Source of the DNA: Nocardiopsis sp. CNR-923
GTDB taxonomy: Bacteria > Actinomycetota > Actinomycetes > Streptosporangiales > Streptosporangiaceae
Reading direction: 5' to 3'
Assembly: GCF_001942255.1 (NCBI RefSeq)
Contig: NZ_MKKC01000075.1
Location: 1-64,000 of the forward strand
DNA length: 64,000 bases
Shown here: piece after piece, positions 56,616 through 64,000 of the stretch
How the letters are laid out: each line of letters starts with the position of its first letter
How positions within the stretch are numbered: position 1 is the first letter of the stretch
The notes under the pieces: generated by a model
What the model saw: the letters and a program-made list of their open reading frames with translations, nothing else
The model's database searches: none
Told to the model about the DNA's origin: nothing
Program-made: the position numbers and the translations under genes

Positions 56616-57467
56616 TCAGGGACTGCCGACCGTTCCGTCGTCCGGCCCGCCCGCTCCCCCGTCCAGCCAGAGGCGCAGGTCATCCGCATTGCGCAACTCC
56701 GCCTCGACCACGCGGCGCTCCTCCTCGGTGAGGGCGGTGCCGCGCAGTCGGCCGAGCCAGTCCGCCGCGTCCTCGTGCTCGCCCAGCGCGGTGGACAATT
56801 CGACCAGCATCGCCAGAGCCGTGGCGCGCTGCACGTCGGTGGCCCGGTCCCCGTGTCTGCGCAGGGCCGACTTGATCTGCCGGGACGCCGACAGATCGTC
56901 GGTCTTGAAGTCGCGCAGGATCCGGGCGCTGTCCAGGGCCCGAGCGAGCGGCGGCAGATCCTTGGAGCCGCCGTACTCCAGCTCCTCCGGCTCGTCGCGC
57001 TGGATGACGATGATGGAGTTGCCGGAGGGATCCATCAGGGTGAAGCGGCTCGCGCCGGGCCGGTACCGGGTGACGCGGGGGAGACCGCGACCAAGGACCC
57101 TGCCGTAGGTCCGGCGCATGCCCTGGGTGACGGCGGCGTGGTAGGCGGCGACGTCGTCGACCATGACCAGGCACCCGCCGGTGTGCTCCATCGCGGGGTC
57201 CAGGCCCTTCGGCGGGCGGCCGAAGTGCAGGTCGAAGCCGCTCCAGCGCAACGCGAGGTAGAGGTAGGGCCTGCGCTGGTCGTGGGTGACCTCGAAGCCG
57301 ATCGCGCGGAAGAACTCGATCGTCGCCTCAGGATCGAAACAGTGCAGCACCGGGACGACCCTCTCGTTGGCGCGCACGCCCGTCGACCGCCGCTCGGGGC
57401 CTTGCTCGCGCTCGGTGGGCGACGTGCCCACGTACTCGTCCCCCGTCGTCCCGACGCGTCCGACCAT
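56616..57467 (-). CDS. VOC (glyoxalase/bleomycin-resistance) protein with helical C-terminus
   Basis: A 283-residue protein. Residues about 35-155 form a VOC module: VVPVLHCFDPEATIEFFRAIGFEVTHD, then LYLALRWSGFDLHFGR and SRFTLMDPSGNSIIVIQRDEPEE. The rest (about 165-270) is a helical domain of unknown role (SARILRDFKTDDLSASRQIK). The module could be an enzyme or an antibiotic-binding protein. A paired palindrome lies directly upstream, so it is probably repressed by an unidentified factor. Confidence 0.82.
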   Translation of the reverse strand: MVGRVGTTGDEYVGTSPTEREQGPERRSTGVRANERVVPVLHCFDPEATIEFFRAIGFEVTHDQRRPYLYLALRWSGFDLHFGRPPKGLDPAMEHTGGCLVMVDDVAAYHAAVTQGMRRTYGRVLGRGLPRVTRYRPGASRFTLMDPSGNSIIVIQRDEPEELEYGGSKDLPPLARALDSARILRDFKTDDLSASRQIKSALRRHGDRATDVQRATALAMLVELSTALGEHEDAADWLGRLRGTALTEEERRVVEAELRNADDLRLWLDGGAGGPDDGTVGSP

Positions 57468-57482
57468 GACCCGACCCCCAAT

Positions 57483-57498
57483 TGATCAAGTTTGACTA
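57483..57498 (-). promoter_or_regulatory. Operator-like palindrome, copy 1, upstream of the VOC gene
   Basis: TGATCAAGTTTGACTA with perfect core TCAA-GT-TTGA, 16-31 nt before the VOC start. Confidence 0.6.
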
Positions 57499-57528
57499 CT
57501 CAGCGAGCGTAGGCCGCACGAGTACATC

Positions 57529-57544
57529 TAGTCAAACTTGACTA
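57529..57544 (-). promoter_or_regulatory. Operator-like palindrome, copy 2, upstream of the VOC gene
   Basis: TAGTCAA-AC-TTGACTA, a 16-bp palindrome matching copy 1 (reverse strand) at 14 of 16 positions. Centres are 46 bp apart. Confidence 0.65.
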
Positions 57545-57548
57545 CTGA

Positions 57549-57804
57549 GGCGGCTCCGGGATGCCCGAGGCCCGCGCACTGGGGCTTCCGCGACACCCGG
57601 AAGACCCCTGACATGAGGAGGACTCACGTCAGGTTCGGCTGGGCGACACCTTCGGCTTCGGGTTGGCGCGCGCGGACCACGCGACCGCACGCCGGACCGA
57701 GAGCCCGTTCGGCTGGTACCGGGACGTCATCGCGCGCGACCGGCGATCGCACATCGGCCGCCCGTTCCCCGGACCTGACGAACGGCGCGCTTCGCCCGGC
57801 GGGG
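57549..57804. other. Gap with a protein-like fragment, no start seen
   Basis: About 255 nt. One plus-strand frame from 57612 reads RLGDTFGFGLARADHATARR and ESPFGWYRDVIARDRRSHIG, which is protein-like but has no start or family. It may be the end of a lost gene. Confidence 0.25.
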
Positions 57805-58368
57805 CTACTCGCTCCCGACTGCGTCGAGGGGCCCGCTGTCCGCGGCGGCGCCGTCGGCCTGGCGGGCCGGTTCCCACCACCACCAGTGCGACTCCGGCAC
57901 CCACGCGGGCACCTCCTCGCCGCTGGGCGAGCTGGCGTCGGCCGCCACCGCGGCCAGGGCGTCGTCGATGCGCGGGACGGCCTCCAGATCGACGGGCCTC
58001 AGGAACCGGTCCCAGGGGACGAACGCGTCACCGAGGATCTGGAGCATCGACCGCCGCCAGCAGGCGGGCCGGTACCCCTCGTGCCGACCGTTCTCGGCGG
58101 CGGTCTGGGTGCGCACCACGTAGAGACTGAGCCGGGCGGGGTTGTTCCCGCTGACCAGCAGCTCGGCCAGGGTCGCGTTGAAGTTCCGCCCCGCCGGGGA
58201 GCTCCGTTCGCCCGGTGTGGTCGCCCGGTACAGCTCGAAGAGCGCGGCGAACGCGGCGTCCATCAGGGCGTCGCGGTCCCTGCCCCGCGCCGAGCTCTCC
58301 GTGAACGCGTCCAACGCCTGCCTGGCGAGGCCGGGCAGGTCCCGGCCCGATTCCGCACCCACCGTCAC
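57805..58368 (-). CDS. Conserved-type hypothetical protein
   Basis: About 187 residues, mostly helical and acidic, with LPGLARQALDAFTESSARGRDRD, then the Trp-rich tail SHWWWWEPAR. No domain is recognised. The GTG at 58368 gives VTVGAESGRDLPG; a longer start at 58455 is possible. No ribosome-binding site is evident. It sits between the VOC gene and the TetR regulator and has no clear functional link to either. Confidence 0.6.
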   Translation of the reverse strand: MTVGAESGRDLPGLARQALDAFTESSARGRDRDALMDAAFAALFELYRATTPGERSSPAGRNFNATLAELLVSGNNPARLSLYVVRTQTAAENGRHEGYRPACWRRSMLQILGDAFVPWDRFLRPVDLEAVPRIDDALAAVAADASSPSGEEVPAWVPESHWWWWEPARQADGAAADSGPLDAVGSE

Positions 58369-58474
58369 ACCGTCCGTCCGGTCTCGTCCGCGTTCATCCC
58401 AGGGCCGGGCCGAGCCCGACCGGTTCCGATCATAGACACCCGTGGACGCGCGCACGCCGCGCGGAGCCGGGTGC

Positions 58475-59089
58475 TCACCCGTGGCTCCGCCCCAGAGCCT
58501 GGTCGAGCATCCGCGCCCACTGACGCACGATCCCGCTCCGACGTGCCCTGTCGTCGCTGAGCAGGTTGGCCAGACCCAGTCCGCGCGCCAGGTCCAGGGT
58601 CGCCTGGACGGCCTCCCGCACCCCGGGAACCGACTCGTCCGCCCCCAGGAGCTCGACCGCCGCGCGGTGGATCTGGCGTCCCACCCGTTCCTCCATCGGA
58701 ATCACGCGGTCACGCAGCGCGGGGTCGCTGGCCGCCCCGGTCCACAGCTGGAGGGCGGCGTGGAAGTCCTCGCCGCTGAAGGCGTCCACCACCGTCTGGA
58801 CGACCGCCTCCGTGCGCCCGGGCCCCTCGGGAACCGCCGTCGCGCCCCGCCGCAGCTCCTCGCCACGGCTGTCGACCATCCGGTCCAGCGCGGCCAGGAA
58901 GAGATCGTCGCGGGTGGGGAAGTGGTGCTGGGCGGCGCCTCGGGACACCCCGGCCGCCTCGGCTACCGCACCGACCGTCGCCCCCGCCACTCCTCGCTCG
59001 GCCAGGCAGCGCACGGCCGCGTCCAGCAGTCGGGCGCGGGTGGCCCTGCTGCGTTCCTGTCGCGGCTCCCGGTCGAGCTCGGTGCCCAC
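58475..59089 (-). CDS. TetR-family transcriptional regulator
   Basis: A 204-residue repressor with a TetR HTH at about 10-57 (RSRATRARLLDAAVRCLAERGVAGATVGAVAEAAGVSRGAAQHHFPTRDD) and a helical ligand domain. GTG 59089 has GGAGGGG about 6 nt upstream. It lies just past the acyl-CoA dehydrogenase of the carboxylase cluster, in the same direction, and probably controls it. The layout resembles the mycobacterial accA1/accD1/fadE19 locus. Confidence 0.85.
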   Translation of the reverse strand: MGTELDREPRQERSRATRARLLDAAVRCLAERGVAGATVGAVAEAAGVSRGAAQHHFPTRDDLFLAALDRMVDSRGEELRRGATAVPEGPGRTEAVVQTVVDAFSGEDFHAALQLWTGAASDPALRDRVIPMEERVGRQIHRAAVELLGADESVPGVREAVQATLDLARGLGLANLLSDDRARRSGIVRQWARMLDQALGRSHG

Positions 59090-59157
59090 GTCGCGCCCCT
59101 CCACTGCGGTGTGCGCGCCGTGCCCCGGACGGGGAACGGCGCGCACCATCGGTCCGG

Positions 59158-60330
59158 TCAGTACGACTTGGGCAGGCCGAGGGACTGCTGTGCCACGTAG
59201 TTGAGCACCATCTCCCGGCTGACCGGGGCGATCCGGGCCAGGCGTGCGGTGAGGACGGCCGCTCCCAGGCCGTACTCGCTGGCCAGGCCGTTCCCGCCGA
59301 GGGTCTGGACGGCCTGGTCGACCGATCGCACGCACGCCTCGGCGGCGGCGTACTTGGCCATGTTGGCCGCCTCGCCCGCCCCCGCGTCGTCGCCGGAATC
59401 GTAGCGGAGCGCGGCGTGCTGGGTCATCAACCGGGCCTGCTCCGTCTCGATCTTGACCTGCGCGAGCGGATGCGCCAGCCCCTGGTGGGCCCCGATGGGC
59501 GTGTCCCGCCAGACCGCGCGCTCCTTGGCGTAGGCGACCGCCCTGCCCAGGGCGTGCAGGGCGCTCCCGGTGGCCAGCGACGCCGCCATGATCCGCTCGG
59601 GGTTGAGACCGGCGAACAACTGGAGCAGCCCCGCCTCGGGGTCTCCGACCAACGCGTCCGAGGGCAGCCGGACGTCGTCCATGAACAGCTGGAACTGGTG
59701 GTCGGGGCTGACCAGGTCCATCTCGATCGGGCGCGCCTCAAAACCCGAGGTGTCGGTGGGCACGACGAACAGCGCCGCGCTCAGGCGGCCGGTCGCCTCG
59801 TCCTCGATCCGGCCGACGACCAGCACCGCGTCGGCCACGTCGACGCCGGAGATGTAGGTCTTGCGACCGTTGAGCACCCAACCGTCGCCGTCGCGGCGGG
59901 CGGTGGTGGTGATGCGGTGGGAGTTGGACCCGGCGTCGGGTTCGGTGATGGCGAAGGCCATGATCGCCTCGCCGGTGGCCAGGCCGGGCAGCCACCGGTC
60001 GCGCTGGACCGGGGTGCCGAAGCGGGACAGGACGGTGCCGCAGATGGCCGGCGAGACCACCATCATCAGGGTGGGACACCCCGCGGCGCTGAACTCCTCC
60101 AGGACGGCGGCCAGGTCGCCGATGCCCCCGCCTCCGCCCCCGTACTCCTCGGGGATGTTGACGCCCAGGTATCCGAGGCGGCCCGCCTCCTCCCACAGTT
60201 CGGTGAGGTAGGCGCCCTCCCGGGCACGGGATCTGTAGTAGTCAGACCCGTACTTCTCGGCGAGCGCGGCGACGGCGGCGCGCAGTTCGCGGCGTTCGGA
60301 CGGTTCGTCGAAGATCATGGCCCCGGTCAC
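59158..60330 (-). CDS. Acyl-CoA dehydrogenase (probable short/branched chain)
   Basis: A 390-residue FAD dehydrogenase: MIFDEPSERRELRAAVAALA opens it, the FAD/substrate motifs are AFAITEPDAGSNSHRITTTA and KTYISGVDVAD, then VDQAVQTLGGNGLASEYGLG near the C-terminus. GTG 60330 overlaps the stop of the upstream carboxylase gene (GTGA); ATG 60318 is an alternative. Context (biotin carboxylase plus carboxyltransferase) suggests isovaleryl-CoA or a similar leucine-pathway substrate, but this is an inference. Confidence 0.88.
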   Translation of the reverse strand: MTGAMIFDEPSERRELRAAVAALAEKYGSDYYRSRAREGAYLTELWEEAGRLGYLGVNIPEEYGGGGGGIGDLAAVLEEFSAAGCPTLMMVVSPAICGTVLSRFGTPVQRDRWLPGLATGEAIMAFAITEPDAGSNSHRITTTARRDGDGWVLNGRKTYISGVDVADAVLVVGRIEDEATGRLSAALFVVPTDTSGFEARPIEMDLVSPDHQFQLFMDDVRLPSDALVGDPEAGLLQLFAGLNPERIMAASLATGSALHALGRAVAYAKERAVWRDTPIGAHQGLAHPLAQVKIETEQARLMTQHAALRYDSGDDAGAGEAANMAKYAAAEACVRSVDQAVQTLGGNGLASEYGLGAAVLTARLARIAPVSREMVLNYVAQQSLGLPKSY

Positions 60331-62400
60331 GTGTGCGTCCCTTCGTGCTGGTAGTCGAGTACGGCGAGGGGCGCCCCGGCGGGCACCCGCTGTCCCGTCG
60401 CGACCGGGAGGTCCCGGACGGCACCGGCGGCGGGAGCGGTGACGCGGTGCTCCATCTTCATGGCTTCCAGACGCAGCAGGGTCTGTCCCGCGCGGACCCG
60501 GTCGCCCACGGCCACGTCCACGGCGGTGACCGTGCCCGGCATCGGCGCGGGCAGCGCCCCCGGGTCGACGGCGGCCTCGGGGGCCGGCAGGGGGTCGACG
60601 GCGGTGAGGGTGACCGATCCGAGGGAGGACTCGACGTGGATGTCGGGGTCGCCGTCGGCCCGGTGGACGGCGAACGGTCGGCGCAGGCCGTCGACCTCCA
60701 GCACCACCAGGTCCGGGGCGGCGGACAGGACGCGCACGCCGGGTTCGTCGGTCGCGTAGCCGCCGCGCGCCGTCCGGTAGGAGATGGTGATCGGGCGCCG
60801 TCCGCCCCGGCGCGCAGGTGCCGCCGGGTGTGGGCGGCGGAGGGGACGTTGCGCCAGTTGGCGGGGACACCCACGGGAACGGGGGTCGCGGCGCGGGCGG
60901 CCTCGGCGTCGGACAGGCTGGCGGCCAGAGCCGCCAGACGCGCGGTGTCGGTGTCCGCGAGCGGTCGGGCGAGAGCGCTGAGCCTGTCCCCGCCCAACAG
61001 GCCGGTGGTCAGGTGCGCCCGCCGGGCGGGATCGGGGTGGTCGGCGTCGGCGAAGGCGGGGTGGCGCAGGGTGCGCACGAGCAGGTCGCGGTTGGTTCCC
61101 ACACCGTGCACGCGGGCGGTGGCCAGGGCGGCGGACAGGCGGCGCAGGGCGTCCCGGCGGTCACGGCCGAACGCGATCACCTTGGCGAGGAGGGGGTCGA
61201 AGTCCGCGCCGACGGTGTCGCCCGGCTCGACACCGCTGTCCAGACGCACGCCGGGCGCGGTGATCGGGGCGAAGGCGGCGGTCGCGGCGGGCACGTCGAA
61301 GGTGCGCAGCGTGCCGGTCCGGGGCCGCCAGTCCCGGCCCGGGTCCTCGGCGTACAGGCGGGCCTCGATCGCGTGGCCGCGCGGAGCGGGCGGGCCGGAG
61401 CCGGGCAGGGGCTCGCCCTCGGCGACGCGGATCTGCCACTCGACCAGGTCGAGCCCGGTGACGCACTCGGTGACGGGGTGTTCGACCTGCAGGCGCGTGT
61501 TCATCTCCAGGAAGACCGGGTCACCGGGGCCGTCGTCACGGACGGGGACGAGGAACTCGGCGGTTCCGGCGCCGACGTAGCCGATCGCGCCCGCCATGGC
61601 ACGGGCGGCCTCGTGCAAACGTGCGCGCAGGTCGTCGGGGAGTCCGGGGGCCGGTGCCTCCTCGATGACCTTCTGGTGGCGGCGCTGGACCGAGCAGTCG
61701 CGTTCGCCCAGGGCCCACACCGTGCCGTGGGCGTCGGCGAGGATCTGCACCTCGACGTGACGGCCGTGGTCGACGTAGGGCTCGCAGAACACGGTCGGGT
61801 CGCCGAACGCGGCGGCGGCCTCGGCGCGGGCGGAGGCCGCGGCCGCGGGCAGGTCGGCGAGGTCGCGGACGACGCGCATGCCGCGGCCGCCGCCCCCGGC
61901 GGCGGCCTTGACCAGGACGGGCAGGTGGCCGGGGGTGACCTCATCGGGGTCCAGTGCGGCGGCGACGGGGACCCCCGCCTGACGCGCGATGTCCTTGGCG
62001 CGCGTCTTGGAGCCCATCGCGGCGATGGCCTCCGGGGGCGGGCCGACCCAGGTGAGTCCGGCGTCGACCACCGCTCGGGCGAGTTCTGCGCTCTCGGACA
62101 GGAACCCGTAGCCGGGGTGGACGGCGTCGGCGCCGGCGGCAGTGCGGCGTCGACCAGGGCGCCGGGGTCGAGGTAGGCGGCGGCCGGTCCGATCCCGTCG
62201 GGGACGGGGAGCCGGACCGCGGTGTCGGCCTCGGCCACGTGCGCGGCGGCGGCCTCGGCCGGGGTGTCGGCGTGGACGGCGACCGTGGCGACGCCGAGGG
62301 CGCGACAGGTGCGCAGGACCCGGCGGGCGATCTCGCCTCGGTTGGCGACCAGGAGGGTGGACACGGGGGTGGCGGCGGGCGGCGGTTGGGGGCGGTGCAC
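60327..62400 (-). CDS. Acyl-CoA carboxylase alpha chain (biotin carboxylase + biotin carrier), two frame breaks
   Basis: A roughly 691-residue ATP-dependent biotin carboxylase fused to a biotin carrier. The N-terminus is [20 protein letters not shown], the ATP loop [14 protein letters not shown], then [19 protein letters not shown] and [16 protein letters not shown]. The biotin Lys is in [14 protein letters not shown] near the C-terminus. Breaks near 62138 (restoring [19 protein letters not shown]) and 60795 (restoring [17 protein letters not shown]) each fit one missing base. It starts at GTG 62400 with AAAGGAGAG upstream. It pairs with the carboxyltransferase upstream. Confidence 0.9.
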
Positions 62401-62428
62401 GTCGGGTCTCTCCTTTCCTCGCCCGGGT

Positions 62429-64000
62429 TCACATCCGAAAGACGCCGAAACGGTCGGAGCCCCGGACGGGGGCGTTGTGCGCGAAGGACAGGCACAGTCC
62501 CAGGACGGTGCGGGTGTCGCGGGGGTCGATGACGCCGTCGTCGTAGACCGGCCGGACAGGAAGAGGGGCAGCGACTCGGCCTCGATCTGGCGCTCGACCA
62601 TCTCGCGCATCGCGGCGTCCTGGTCCTCGTCGTAGGGCTGGCCCTTGGCGGCGGCGGACTGGCGGGCGACGATCGACAGCACCTGCGCGAGTTGGCGCGG
62701 ACCCATGACGGCCGACCGGGCGCTGGGCCAGGCGAACAGGAACCGGGGGTCGTAGGCGCGGCCGCACATCCCGTAGTGACCGGCACCGTAGGAGGCGCCG
62801 ATGAGCACGGACAGGTGCGGCACGGTGCTGTTGGAGACGGCGTTGATCATCATCGAGCCGTGCTTGATGATGCCGCCCTGCTCGTACTCGCGGCCGACCA
62901 TGTAGCCGGTGGTGTTGTGCAGGAAGACCAGGGGCGTGTCCGCGCGGTTGGCGAGCTGGATGAACTGGGCGGCCTTCTGGGCCTCGGCGCTGAACAGGAC
63001 CCCGTTGTCGTTGGCGAGGATCCCGACCGGGTAGCCGTGCAGGGTGGCCCAGCCGGTGACCAGGCCGGAGCCGTAGGCGGGCTTGAACTCGTCGAACTCC
63101 GAGCCGTCGACGATCCGGGCGATGACCTCGCGGGGGTCGACGGGGACCTTGAGGTCGGGCGGCATGACGCCCAGCAGTTCCTCCGCGGGATGGAGGGGCT
63201 CGACGACGGGCCCGGTCGGGGCCGGGCCCGGTTTGCGGCGGTTGAGGCGGGCGACGACGCGGCGGCCGATGCGCAGGGCGTCGCGCTCGTCCTCGGCGAG
63301 GTGGTCGGCGAGACCGGAGACCTCGGCGTGCATGCGGGCGCCGCCGAGGGACTCGTCGTCGCTCTCCTCCCCGGTGGCCGCCTTGACCAGCGGCGGGCCA
63401 CCGAGGAAGACCTTCGAACGGTCGCGGACCATGACGACGTGGTCGCACATGCCCGGAATGTAGGCGCCCCCGCCGGTGGAGTTGCCGAAGACGATGGCGA
63501 TCGTGGGCACCCCGGCGGCGGACAGACGGGTGAGGTCGCGGAAGGTGCGTCCGCCGGGGACGAAGACCTCCTTCTGTGTGGGCAGGTCGGCGCCGCCGGA
63601 CTCGACGAGGTTGATCAGCGGCATGCGGTTGTGCTCGGCGATCTCGGCCGCGCGGGCGGACTTGCGCAGTGTCCACGGGTTGCTGGACCCGCCGCGCACG
63701 GTGGGGTCGTTGGCCACGATGACGCACTCGACGCCGGACACGACGCCGACGCCCGTGACGACGCTGGCCCCGACCTGGAAGTCGCTGCCCCATGCGGCCA
63801 GGGGCGAGAGTTCGAGGAAGGGGCTGCCCTCGTCCAGGAGGAGTTCGATCCGCTCACGGGCGAGCAGGCCGCCGCGCGCCCGGTGCCGTTCGACGTAGCG
63901 CCGACCGCCGCCGGCCACGGCCTTGGCGTGCTCGGCGTCGATCTCGTCGAGTGCGGCGAGCATCGCGTCGCGGGCCTGGGCATAGGCGGGCGCGGCGGTG
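62429..64000 (-). CDS. Acyl-CoA carboxyltransferase beta chain, partial (5' end outside window), one frame break
   Basis: At least 520 residues of a carboxyltransferase of the methylcrotonyl/propionyl-CoA carboxylase type. The biotin and CoA sites are [61 protein letters not shown] and [18 protein letters not shown]. After a break near 62553, one missing base restores [21 protein letters not shown] to the stop at 62429. The [11 protein letters not shown] and [19 protein letters not shown] stretches favour the methylcrotonyl (leucine) branch. The start codon lies beyond base 64000. Confidence 0.9.

Overview
This is 64 kb of chromosome from a high-GC Gram-positive actinomycete. GTG and TTG starts, many leaderless promoters, F420 enzymes, LuxR-type LAL regulators and several gene orders resembling Streptomyces (pepA-lpdA-sucB, lipB-lipA, RDD gene-glnA-glnE) support this. 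A Nocardiopsis-like relative is my best guess, from protein flavour only. I found no tRNA, rRNA, CRISPR array, prophage or intact insertion sequence.

Layout. 0-6 kb: PspA/PspAA envelope-stress pair, a DUF3043 membrane protein, an aldo/keto reductase, and the cobU-like/cobS pair for late cobalamin assembly. 6-15 kb: leucyl aminopeptidase, then central-metabolism lipoyl genes (lpdA, sucB, lipB, lipA), interrupted by an FMN reductase whose promoter carries a perfect SoxR-type box. 15-23 kb: LCP cell-wall ligases (one truncated), an RDD membrane protein, then nitrogen assimilation (glnA behind a GlnR-type box, and glnE). 23-30 kb: secreted GH13 amylase with a starch-binding domain and MalR-like operators, small membrane/secreted proteins, and a large LAL regulator. 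30-37 kb: ECF sigma factor with its partner, NAD synthetase, a second glutamine-synthetase-like enzyme (GlnA2 type), an IS30-type transposase remnant, and a CstR/CstB-like persulfide-detoxification module. 37-46 kb: second LAL regulator, NsrR-Hmp nitric-oxide module with a visible NsrR operator, DHA2 drug exporter, panB, F420 oxidoreductase. 46-53 kb: F420 reductase, map, a duplicated pair of small secreted Gly/Phe-rich two-cysteine proteins, and three peptidases (M55, M20, S66). 53-64 kb: XRE and PadR regulators, an acyl-CoA oxidase, a VOC protein with a paired palindromic operator, and a TetR/acyl-CoA dehydrogenase/biotin carboxylase/carboxyltransferase cluster like the mycobacterial leucine-catabolism locus. 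The last gene runs off the end of the window.

Sequence quality matters here. At least 17 reading-frame breaks fall inside otherwise intact, well-conserved genes, and every one fits the loss of a single base. I read these as sequencing errors rather than decay and annotate the genes as whole units with the break marked. The most novel-looking content is the secreted-peptide pair at about 48.5-49.7 kb. Several regulatory sites (SoxR, NsrR, GlnR, CstR, MalR-like and the unknown 16-bp palindrome pair) are visible at single-base resolution.
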